Positions 17,496 through 24,382 of a DNA stretch of 64,000 nucleotides are shown piece after piece. The DNA lies in contig CAVYEZ010000005.1 of assembly GCA_963767685.1 (NCBI GenBank), positions 496,001 through 560,000 of the forward strand, written 5' to 3'. The notes beneath the pieces were generated by a model. The model did not search any database. It saw only the letters and a list, made by a program, of their open reading frames with translations, and was not told the origin of the DNA. The stretch's first letter is position 1. Each line of letters starts with the position of its first letter. Both the position numbers and the translations under genes were made by a program. This DNA is from Trebonia sp963767685. Its GTDB lineage: Bacteria; Actinomycetota; Actinomycetes; Streptosporangiales; Streptosporangiaceae.

Positions 17496-18041
17496 CTAGC
17501 AGCCATCGGAAGCCCACGGCGAGGTGCCGTCCTGCGCGTACAGCTCAGCGAACACCTGCTTCTGGTTGGCGAGCGACGTGCCCTCCACGTTGTACCCGCT
17601 GGCCGGGATGATGCCGTAGGCGTTGCCGTTCGCGGCGGGGTTCTGCAGGTCAGTCGACTCCCGGTAGGCCACGCAGGCCGCGAAGGACTGGGGCACGCCC
17701 GGGATGTCGGAGAGGGAGCTTGACGAGTAGCCCGACGCGGTGGAGCTTGCCTGGGTGGTCGCGTTCGCGATGCTCGACGGCGACTGGTAGCTCTGCTGCG
17801 CGGACGTGCTCTTGCTGGCGCTGGCCGCGGCCGTGGAGCCCTGCGTGACAGACGACGCCGGCTTGGCAGACGATCCCTCGGGGAGGTCGACAGTCTGCCC
17901 GGCGTAGATCAGGTTGGGGTTGGCGAGGTGGTGGTTCGCGGCCTCAACGGCGGCGAGGCTGACGCCATGGCTGGCGGCGATTCCTGACAGGGTGTCGCCC
18001 GGCTGGACGAGGTAGGCGACGAGTGCTGCTGCTGCAAACAA
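17496..18041 (-). CDS. LysM protein with lysozyme-like C-terminal domain
   Basis: A 181-residue cell-wall protein. LysM occupies about residues 10-55 (YLVQPGDTLSGIAASHGVSL, then NPNLIYAGQTVDLP). A Ser/Thr/Ala-rich linker spans about 56-108. The C-terminal domain (FAACVAYRESTDLQNPAANG, then ASGYNV and SPWASDGC) resembles the short transglycosylase/resuscitation-factor fold with a CVAYRES catalytic glutamate. The best start is a TTG at 18041; an in-frame TGA closes the frame upstream. This leaves only about ten hydrophobic residues before LysM, an unusually short export signal. The basic sequence RTRREPKGQKN in another frame hints at a frameshift in the signal region. Confidence 0.75.
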   Translation of the reverse strand: MFAAAALVAYLVQPGDTLSGIAASHGVSLAAVEAANHHLANPNLIYAGQTVDLPEGSSAKPASSVTQGSTAAASASKSTSAQQSYQSPSSIANATTQASSTASGYSSSSLSDIPGVPQSFAACVAYRESTDLQNPAANGNAYGIIPASGYNVEGTSLANQKQVFAELYAQDGTSPWASDGC

Positions 18042-18084
18042 TTCTTTTGGCCTTTCGGCTCACGGCGGGTCCTGATGACTACCG

Positions 18085-18136
18085 CCTTGGGTCTTCCGGC
18101 TGGCTCTCCCGGCATCACTTCCTTGGGTTTTCCGGC
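18085..18136 (-). repeat. Direct repeat in LysM leader
   Basis: A 16-base unit (CCTTGGGTCTTCCGGC at 18085-18100, CCTTGGGTTTTCCGGC at 18121-18136 on the plus strand) occurs twice with a 36-base period and one mismatch, just upstream of the LysM gene. An adjacent GGCGG/CCGCC pairing could make this a structured leader. It does not match the cyclic-di-AMP riboswitch often found before such genes. Confidence 0.5.
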
Positions 18137-18787
18137 ACGGTGAATGCCTAGCGTGATTGCGGTTTGGGGGTATCGACGCGAGATCCGCGCCGGGCAAGCA
18201 CGCAGATTACCCAAGAACCGGGAGAACGGCCAGCTCAGTCGGCCTATGACGGCTACTTTGACAGGGCGAGTGAATTGTCGATCCCAGTGTGGGCCGGCGA
18301 AGTAGAGAGGTCCCGTTTTAGCTACTGTGCGTTGCGTCACATCTCCCTTGAAGGTTAATTTTTTACTCTCTGCAACGCACGTGTTACTGCAGGTAGTGCC
18401 TTTTTCGGTGACAGTAGAACAGATCGCAAAAGCCCCACCGAGCCCCTCGGAGCAGCCGGCTCTAATTCTGAGATTGACGCGATTAATTGGCACGGACCGA
18501 GATAGCGAACGTAATTAAATACTCCGGTGCAAGCGTGGCGTTCCGCGTCCCGGGAATGGGCCCGGACATGACAGCGCCCCCGGGAGCGTTCGCTCACGAG
18601 GGCGTGCCGTGGCCGGTGCGCAGGCCGCCTCACGGCGAAAGGCGCAACATGGCTCCAGCCGGACGGTATTCCATGAAGGCAGAGGTTAGGCCCGGGGGGC
18701 ACTAACGCACCGACGAGGGTATGAACGCGAGGCCGGCCGAGGCTATTCCGGGCCACGGCAACTTCCTCGCCGTGCCGCCGGAGACCG
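18137..18787. other. Long intergenic region with inverted repeat
   Basis: About 650 bases, visibly less GC-rich, with no convincing gene; the short open frames here lack family resemblance and good ribosome sites. It contains a perfect 9-bp inverted repeat, GTGCGTTGC (18327-18335) with GCAACGCAC (18372-18380), around a T-rich loop. It probably holds the LysM promoter and remnants of older sequence. Confidence 0.5.
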
Positions 18788-19204
18788 TCAGTGGTTCCGC
18801 GGATCGTCTTCCTGGTGCAGGTACTCGAGGCTGATCGGGCCGATCGCGGTTACCTGGGTGACGTACTCACCCGACTTCGCCCAGTGGAAGTGCGCGGTGC
18901 CGCCGGGCAGGACGATGACGGCGCCGGGCGGGTATGCCGCCAGCTTCTCATCGTCGAACTGTTCCCCGAGCCCGATGTAGAAGACGCCGGAGATGACCGT
19001 GTAGACGCGGTCCTCCCGGTGCCGGTGCGGCATCAGCCTGACCCCGGACGGCACCTTGACCCTGACCACGTAAGGTCCGGGCCCGGCCGGCTGGCCGACC
19101 ACGACGGCGAGGCGGGCCGACGGGGGAAATGCCGGGAACGGCTGCCAGTCGATGTCCGCGGGCAGAACTGACCGGAAGGCGTCCTGGTCCGGCTGGTGTG
19201 TCAT
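18788..19204 (-). CDS. Cupin-domain protein
   Basis: A 138-residue single cupin. The metal-site motif is in LMPHRHREDRVYTVISGVFY (HxH...E) at about residues 58-77, with the second cupin motif VLPGGTAHFHW near residue 100. Such small cupins act as isomerases, dioxygenases or sensors. It lies 79 bases downstream of the extradiol dioxygenase gene in the same orientation and may be the last gene of the ring-cleavage operon. Confidence 0.85.
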   Translation of the reverse strand: MTHQPDQDAFRSVLPADIDWQPFPAFPPSARLAVVVGQPAGPGPYVVRVKVPSGVRLMPHRHREDRVYTVISGVFYIGLGEQFDDEKLAAYPPGAVIVLPGGTAHFHWAKSGEYVTQVTAIGPISLEYLHQEDDPRNH

Positions 19205-19283
19205 CGGGAACCTCCTGCGCGATGTCGGTTGACCTCAGTGACTACCGCATCCGGGGCCGCCGCATCTGGGTCCGTCGCCGCGG

Positions 19284-20207
19284 TCACCGAGCCGAGTGCG
19301 CGCCGGTCATCAGGGCGGCGAGATCCTCGGGGGCGAGGAACGAAGGCGGTGGCGGCGGCCCCCAGCTGTACAGGCCCTGGGGGCCTTCCCACACTCCCGG
19401 CTTCCACAGGGCGTCGTCGACGATGCAGTCGAGATCGGAGTAGTACTCGGAGAAGTTGCCCGCCGGGTCCCTGAGGTACCAGAAGAAGTTGGACCCGACG
19501 TGATGCCGTCCCAGGCCCCACACGTGCCTGGCGGGGTCGGCGGCCAGCATGGCGCTGGCCCCGCGGCCGACCTCGTCGACGTCGTCGACCTGCCACGACG
19601 TGTGGTGCAGGTACGCGACCGGGGCCTGCTGAACGAGCACGTTGTGGTGATCAGTCGAGCAGCGCATGAACGCGGCGAGGCCAGGCACCGTGTCGCTGAC
19701 CTTGAAGCCCAGGCCCTTGTGGAAGAAGTCCTGTGACGCCTGCTGGTCGGTTGACCCGAACACCACGTGCCCGAGCTTGCGCGGGCGGACCGGCTTGTCG
19801 CGCAGGATCCCGGGCGCCCGCTCGCCGGTCCTGGCTGTGACTCCGGGGCCGTTGTACCCAGGCGCCGGGGTTGGCTCCTGCTGGAGGCGGGGCGCGATCT
19901 CGACCTGCACGGCAACCTCCGTGCCCGGGTCAACGGCGCGCACGCCGCCGGCGGTGCGCTCGGCGGGGACGCCGAGGGCGGCGAGCGATGCCGCGACGCG
20001 GTCCAGGTCATCCGGGTCGTCGGCGCCGACGCCGAGCTGGACGAGCCGTCGGCTGGCGGCGGGCACGATGCGCAACTGCTCGCCGCCGTCCACGGTCGCG
20101 AACGTGCCGTCCGCGCCAAGGGTGAGGCCGAACTCGGCGTAGTAGGCGGCCGCCTGCTCAACGTTCGGCACGCCCATCACGATCTGGGTGAGGCGGTGCA
20201 AGGCCAT
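19284..20207 (-). CDS. Extradiol (catechol 2,3-) dioxygenase, VOC family
   Basis: A 307-residue two-module VOC enzyme that would open a catechol-type ring next to the diol using Fe(II) and O2. The N-terminal module starts HRLTQIVMGVPNVEQAAAYY. The C-terminal catalytic module shows the H-H-E ligand pattern in KLGHVVFGST, AYLHHTSWQVDDVDEVGRG and DPAGNFSEYYSD. It is 21 bases from the FAH-hydrolase gene. With the flavin monooxygenase and hydrolase it forms a plausible hydroxylation, cleavage and hydrolysis route for an aromatic substrate that cannot be named from sequence. Confidence 0.88.
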   Translation of the reverse strand: MALHRLTQIVMGVPNVEQAAAYYAEFGLTLGADGTFATVDGGEQLRIVPAASRRLVQLGVGADDPDDLDRVAASLAALGVPAERTAGGVRAVDPGTEVAVQVEIAPRLQQEPTPAPGYNGPGVTARTGERAPGILRDKPVRPRKLGHVVFGSTDQQASQDFFHKGLGFKVSDTVPGLAAFMRCSTDHHNVLVQQAPVAYLHHTSWQVDDVDEVGRGASAMLAADPARHVWGLGRHHVGSNFFWYLRDPAGNFSEYYSDLDCIVDDALWKPGVWEGPQGLYSWGPPPPPSFLAPEDLAALMTGAHSAR

Positions 20208-20228
20208 GGTGGTCAGCCTTTCTTTGCT

Positions 20229-21089
20229 TCAGGACGGGCGCGCGGCGGTGAAGCGCTGCCGTAGTTCACCGATGCCGGACACGTAGCTGACCAGCTCGTC
20301 CCCCGGCGCGAGCCAGACCTGCGGGGTCCGGCCCAGGCCGACCCCGGAAGGCGTGCCGGTGAAGATGACGTCGCCGGGCAGCAGCGGAAGCCGCCGGGAC
20401 AACGCGGCCAGCATCGCGGGCACGGAGAAGATGAGGTCGCGGGTGCGGCCCTTCTGCATCTGGTTCCCGTTGACCGAGCAGCCGAGCTCCAGGTCGTCAG
20501 GATCGTCGAATTCGTCCGGCGTCACCAGCCACGGTCCGGTGGGCCCGAAGCCGGGCAGCGACTTCGCCAGGCTGAACTGGGGTGACGGGCCCGCGGCTTG
20601 CAGGACCCGCTCGGAGAGATCCTGCCCCACGGTCAGCCCGGCGACGTGGCCCCACGCCTCCTCCGCGCTGACCAGGAACGCGCGGCGGCCGATGACGGCG
20701 ACGAGCTCAACCTCCCAGTCGGTGTGCCCACCGTCCGGAAGCTCGACGTCGGTAACCGGACCGGTCAGGCAGCTCGGCCACTTGGTGAACATCACGGTGG
20801 GCTCTTCCGGCACGTCGAAGCCGGACTCGGCGGCGTGCTCGGCGTAGTTGAGCCCGATGGCGAGCACCTGCCGCGGCGCGGGCGCGGGCGCGCCCAGGTC
20901 GGCCACGGCGAACGGCACCCCGGCGGACAGGTCGACGTCAGCCGCCCAGGCGGTGAACTCCGGCCAGCGGTCGTAGACCGCTTGCGGGTCGGCGGAGAAC
21001 CGGCCTTGGCTGGCCCGTTCGACGTCGACCGCCGCGGTGCCCTCTGGTGTGACGAGCACCAGCCGGCCGGCAAGGTTGGCAATGCGCAC
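20229..21089 (-). CDS. Fumarylacetoacetate hydrolase-family protein
   Basis: A 286-residue FAH-family enzyme that acts on C-C bonds or tautomers of ring-cleavage products. Motifs seen: LAIGLNYAEHAAESGFDVPE at the domain start, DWEVELVAVIGRRAFLV with metal-binding Glu residues, and GDVIFTGTPSGVGLGRTPQ near the C-terminus. It lies between the monooxygenase and extradiol dioxygenase genes with 20-25-base gaps. It could be a hydratase, decarboxylase or hydrolase; the family does not settle this. Confidence 0.88.
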   Translation of the reverse strand: MRIANLAGRLVLVTPEGTAAVDVERASQGRFSADPQAVYDRWPEFTAWAADVDLSAGVPFAVADLGAPAPAPRQVLAIGLNYAEHAAESGFDVPEEPTVMFTKWPSCLTGPVTDVELPDGGHTDWEVELVAVIGRRAFLVSAEEAWGHVAGLTVGQDLSERVLQAAGPSPQFSLAKSLPGFGPTGPWLVTPDEFDDPDDLELGCSVNGNQMQKGRTRDLIFSVPAMLAALSRRLPLLPGDVIFTGTPSGVGLGRTPQVWLAPGDELVSYVSGIGELRQRFTAARPS

Positions 21090-21113
21090 GGTTGGATTCC
21101 CTTCGTGTCCTGG

Positions 21114-22337
21114 TCAGATCAGCGGCGTGATGTTGTCTTCGACGCCGAGCAGTGCCTTACCGTAGACCTCGTAGCTGACCTGTGGCGAGACGACCGCGTG
21201 CCTGGCCGCGGTGGCCGAGTCCCGCCAGATCCGCTGGAGCGGGCTGACGTCGGCGAACGCGGCCGCGCCGTGCGCGTACAGCAGGATGTCGATCGCGCGG
21301 GTTACGCACTCGGCGACGTAGCCCGTGTCCGACCGGATCCTGGCCCGGGTGAGGACGTCCGGGTACTCGCCGTCGGCCGCCGCCCGGTCGATGTCGTCGG
21401 CCGCGCGGAAGGCGTGCAGCCGCGCGGTGTCGAGCAGCCGCGCCGCCTCCGCGATCTGCAGCTGAAAGCCGGCGGACTCGGTCTGCGCGGTGAAGAACGT
21501 GTAGGAGACCGGCTTCTTCGCGGCCTTGCTGATCACGTAGTCGAGCGCCGCCTGGCCCATGCCGAGCTGCGGGCCAACCAGGACGAGGGCCAGCACGGGC
21601 ACGAGGGCGGAGCGGTAGAACGGCTCGCCGCTGAGGTTCTCGCTCGGGTACTCGCCGACGATGGCCGGCGGTACCAGCATCACCCGGTGCTCGGGAACGA
21701 AGACGTCGTCGGCGACCAGGCAGTTGCTTCCCGTGGACTTCATGCCGGCGACGAACCAGGTGTCCTCCAGGTCGAGGTCGCCGCGCGGGATGAGCGCCAG
21801 TCCCTGGTTGACCACCGCCCCGTCGGCGTCGGTGACCGGGATGCCGAGGCCGGCCCACGTCGCGTGCCAGGACCCGGAGTTGTAGTACCACTTCCCGGTG
21901 ACCCGCCAGCCGCCCTCGACCTTGACCGTGGTGGCCGTCGGCGCCAGGACGCCGGAGACCAGGGCGGCGGGATCGGCGCCGAAGACGTCGTCCTGCGCCT
22001 GCTGCGGGAACAGCCCGATCAGCCAGTTGCAGACGTTGACGAGCGTGAGCACCCAGGCGGTGCCGCCGTCCGCCTCGCCCACCGCGGCGGACACCTCGAG
22101 CATGGTGCGCACGGAGGTCTCGTAGCCGCCGTAGCGCCTCGGGACCGCGATCTTGAACAGCCCGGCGCCGATGAGGGCCTGAATGCTCTCCTCGACCACC
22201 CGGCGGTCGGCCTCGCCCTGGCCGGCGTTCGCCGCGACCAGCGGACGGAGCGCACGGGCCCGCGCCACCAGCTCGGCGGTGGTCGGGGCGGCGCCCGGCG
22301 GAACAGTCGCGCCGGACGTGATGTCTACAGCAGCCAT
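21114..22337 (-). CDS. Flavin-dependent monooxygenase, acyl-CoA dehydrogenase fold (HsaA-like)
   Basis: A 407-residue protein of the acyl-CoA-dehydrogenase type 2 group that includes HsaA and other two-component phenol hydroxylases. The N-terminal helical domain has FKIAVPRRYGGYETSVRTML and the beta domain has GGWRVTGKWYYNSGSWHATW. A long C-terminal helical domain includes RIWRDSATAARHAVVSPQ, typical of the group. A partner NADH:flavin reductase would be needed and none is adjacent. It leads the minus-strand operon and two perfect palindromes lie upstream. Confidence 0.85.
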   Translation of the reverse strand: MAAVDITSGATVPPGAAPTTAELVARARALRPLVAANAGQGEADRRVVEESIQALIGAGLFKIAVPRRYGGYETSVRTMLEVSAAVGEADGGTAWVLTLVNVCNWLIGLFPQQAQDDVFGADPAALVSGVLAPTATTVKVEGGWRVTGKWYYNSGSWHATWAGLGIPVTDADGAVVNQGLALIPRGDLDLEDTWFVAGMKSTGSNCLVADDVFVPEHRVMLVPPAIVGEYPSENLSGEPFYRSALVPVLALVLVGPQLGMGQAALDYVISKAAKKPVSYTFFTAQTESAGFQLQIAEAARLLDTARLHAFRAADDIDRAAADGEYPDVLTRARIRSDTGYVAECVTRAIDILLYAHGAAAFADVSPLQRIWRDSATAARHAVVSPQVSYEVYGKALLGVEDNITPLI

Positions 22338-22463
22338 CGGCTCTCCTCGGTGCGTCGTTGCGCGCCGTGCGGCCCGGCCTCACCGGCGGCGGCGACGACC
22401 GCGACGGGGGCGCAGACGACGGGCATGAGGTCGCGAAACACCTGGTCACACATGCCCAGCTCC

Positions 22464-22479
22464 AATCACCATGGTGATT
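22464..22479. promoter_or_regulatory. 16-bp perfect palindrome, candidate operator
   Basis: AATCACCATGGTGATT is a perfect palindrome about 127 bases upstream of the monooxygenase start and is unusually AT-rich for the region. It is probably the binding site of a dimeric repressor or activator of the ring-cleavage operon. No intact regulator gene adjoins it. Confidence 0.6.
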
Positions 22480-22499
22480 TAACGACACCCAGCCTGAGC

Positions 22500-22513
22500 G
22501 TGACCCTGGTCAC
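22500..22513. promoter_or_regulatory. 14-bp inverted repeat, candidate operator
   Basis: GTGACC-CT-GGTCAC lies about 20 bases beyond the first palindrome. The two different palindromes may bind two regulators, or this one may belong to the decayed plus-strand gene that starts at 22514. Confidence 0.45.
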
Positions 22514-22768
22514 GTGTCAACGCTGGCGGTGGAGTCCGTCGGCGAGGCACCGCTGCCGGAGTACCTGGACAACCGCTACCGGCTGCACGCGGGCCTCGTG
22601 TCGGCCATCGACGAGCAGGACGCGCGGCGGGCACTGGACCTCGCGCGGGTGCACAATGCCAGCACCACCGGGCCGGCACCCCTTGGGGCCAGCATCACCG
22701 AGGCAAACACGACCGGGGCGGCGGCACCTACGCCCGCCTCTGGCAGCACCAGTGCGGGGGCTTCCTGA
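22514..22768 (+). pseudogene. Probable remnant of a GntR/FCD-type regulator C-terminus
   Basis: An 84-codon frame from a GTG. Residues 14-44 (PLPEYLDNRYRLHAGLVSAI, then DEQDARRALDLARVHN) resemble the last helices of an FCD domain, where regulators carry E/H-rich EHRAIVDAIEARD-like segments. The remaining Ala/Thr-rich tail looks non-native. No DNA-binding domain is present upstream. If correct, it is the residue of the regulator that once controlled the neighbouring ring-cleavage operon. The match is weak. Confidence 0.3.
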
Positions 22769-22856
22769 ACGAGGGGGCAATCCCCACGATGCTCGCAGCA
22801 GCCAAATGAGTGCCGCCAGGCGCTAGCCAGCCCCGCCGTTCGCTGACCGGGTGCTC

Positions 22857-22887
22857 GCAGCCGGCCGCCGTCTTGCCGGCCGGCTGC
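22857..22887. terminator. GC-rich hairpin, possible terminator
   Basis: GCAGCCGGCCG (22857-22867) pairs perfectly with CGGCCGGCTGC (22877-22887) over a nine-base loop containing TCTT. It lies between the gene remnant and the next hypothetical gene. No T tract follows. Confidence 0.45.
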
Positions 22888-22987
22888 GGGGCATCAGCGG
22901 TGCGGGAGTGGGCGAAGCCGCGCCCCCGTTCGGGATGATGATGTTGAACGGACTGCCGCGGCGCGGGACACTGCACCTGGAAGGGGC

Positions 22988-23536
22988 ATGAGTGTGTTCT
23001 CGCGAAACGTGGACGCGCGGGTGGTCGCGCTGAGCTGCACGCGCACCGTGGTGGTTGAGCAGGGACGCTGGGAGTCCCGGCGCACGGCGTGGAAGCCGCA
23101 CGGGGACAACGTGCGGAACCTCCGCGCGGTCCAGGCCAGGAACCCCGACATCGTGATCGAAGGGAGCATGCGCCGGGCCGGGGCGAGCATGCCCAAAAGC
23201 AAGTCGGACGAGGTTTTGACGACGCACACGTACTTCGAGTACGAGGAGTTCGGGTGGCACAAGTACCGGCCGTTCAGCGCTAGAGGCGACAGCCCCGCCG
23301 ACGTCCAGTGGCCCGACTGCTCCCTCCAGCCCGACCAGCGGGTCAGCGAGCGGCGCGAGACCTACCGGGCCAAGTTCTCGGTCCGGGCCGACGACGGCGA
23401 GGACGAGTACGCCACGGAAGTCGACGAGGCGACGCGGCGCAAGCTGCGGCCGGGCCGGCGCTGCCGCCTCAAGGTGGGCGCCTTCAGCGACGAGGTAAAG
23501 CAGGTAACCCCGCGCTTACAGGCCGGCTGGCGCTGA
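22988..23536 (+). CDS. Hypothetical protein (182 aa), island border
   Basis: I do not recognise a family. The protein is soluble and charged, with no signal or membrane segment. An aromatic/acidic centre (HTYFEYEEFGWHKYRPFSAR) is followed by VQWPDCSLQPDQRVSERRET and a C-terminal beta-rich stretch (RPGRRCRLKVGAFSDEVKQV). The start has a good GGAAGGGG site. Its 3' end overlaps the decayed MFS gene (convergent) by 53 bases. The coherent composition and strong ribosome site argue that it is real; the function is unknown. Confidence 0.65.
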   Translation: MSVFSRNVDARVVALSCTRTVVVEQGRWESRRTAWKPHGDNVRNLRAVQARNPDIVIEGSMRRAGASMPKSKSDEVLTTHTYFEYEEFGWHKYRPFSARGDSPADVQWPDCSLQPDQRVSERRETYRAKFSVRADDGEDEYATEVDEATRRKLRPGRRCRLKVGAFSDEVKQVTPRLQAGWR

Positions 23537-24271
23537 CCACCGTGCCAGGCGCGGGCGATGCGGCGGGTGACGGACGGTCGCGGTGGCCCGCCAGCACGGT
23601 GCCGACCGCGGCCCCCGCCAGGGCGAGGCCCGCCGACACGCCGAAGGCGGTGGTGAACCCGCTGGTGAAGGCCGCGGGGGTGGCGTAGCCGCCGGTCGCG
23701 GCGAACGCAGCGCCGAGCACCGCGACGCCGAACGCGCCGCCGAGCTGGCGCATCGTGCTGAACGCGGCGGACGCCGTGCCGATGTCGGCGGGCGGCACGG
23801 TGCTGGTGACCGACCTGGTGACCGCCGGGATGGACAGCGCCAGCCCGACGCCGACGAGGGTCATCGGCGTGACCAGGGCGAGGTAGCTGGTGCCGGGGCC
23901 GGCGACGGCGGCGATCCAGGCAATCCCCGCCGCGCGGGCGGGAACGCGCCGTTCAGCAGGGCCAGCGCCATCGGGATGATGGTCGCCGCGCCCGCGCCCT
24001 GCACCGCGCGGGCGGCAATCAGCGCGGCAGCGTCCGGGGCGAGGGCACAGCCTGCCGACGACACCGCGAAGAGCGTGAGCCCGGCCGCGAATACCCGGCG
24101 CCGGCCGAACCGGTCACCAAGCGCCGCCGCGGTCATCAGCAGCACCGCGAAGCTGAGCGTGTAAGCGCTGACCGTCCACTCCAGGTCCGCGAGCGACGCG
24201 CCGAGGTGCTGCCGAATGGCGGTCAGGAACGTAGCAACTACCATCACATCTGCGATTTGCTTGTCTGCCAA
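23484..24271 (-). pseudogene. MFS transporter (EmrB/QacA type), internally deleted and truncated
   Basis: Two frames together give only the ends of a 14-helix drug exporter. The first (24271-23861) has IRQHLGASLADLEWTVSAYT and the LGDRFGRRRVF motif, then breaks after FPPARRG. The second (23864-23484) resumes at the eleventh-helix region (MTLVGVGLALSIPAVTRSVT) and runs to the terminus. About 200-250 residues of the middle are missing and the join is out of frame. At the 5' side the normal start and first-helix residues are replaced just before VMVVAT, next to the serine integrase gene, as if the element inserted there. Confidence 0.8.
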
Positions 24272-24382
24272 AAAAGTTTATGGCACACTACTGGAGGAAC
24301 ATCGATTAACGCGCAGACCGTGACGCCCCGTCGGTTTTCGCCGGGGCACGGGTCCGCTGGCTCGGGACGGAGCACCAAGGAC

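Noticed and set aside
18042..18200. Cyclic-di-AMP (ydaO-type) riboswitch before the LysM gene
   Set aside because: Such riboswitches are common before LysM and Rpf genes, but the conserved GGGGAACCC- and GACAGCTAACCT-like blocks are absent. Only a direct repeat and a short hairpin are visible.
20598..22826. Plus-strand 742-codon open frame across the ring-cleavage genes
   Set aside because: It is antisense to the FAH hydrolase and monooxygenase genes, has no family resemblance, and has the Arg/Gly/His/Asp-rich composition of a GC-rich shadow frame.
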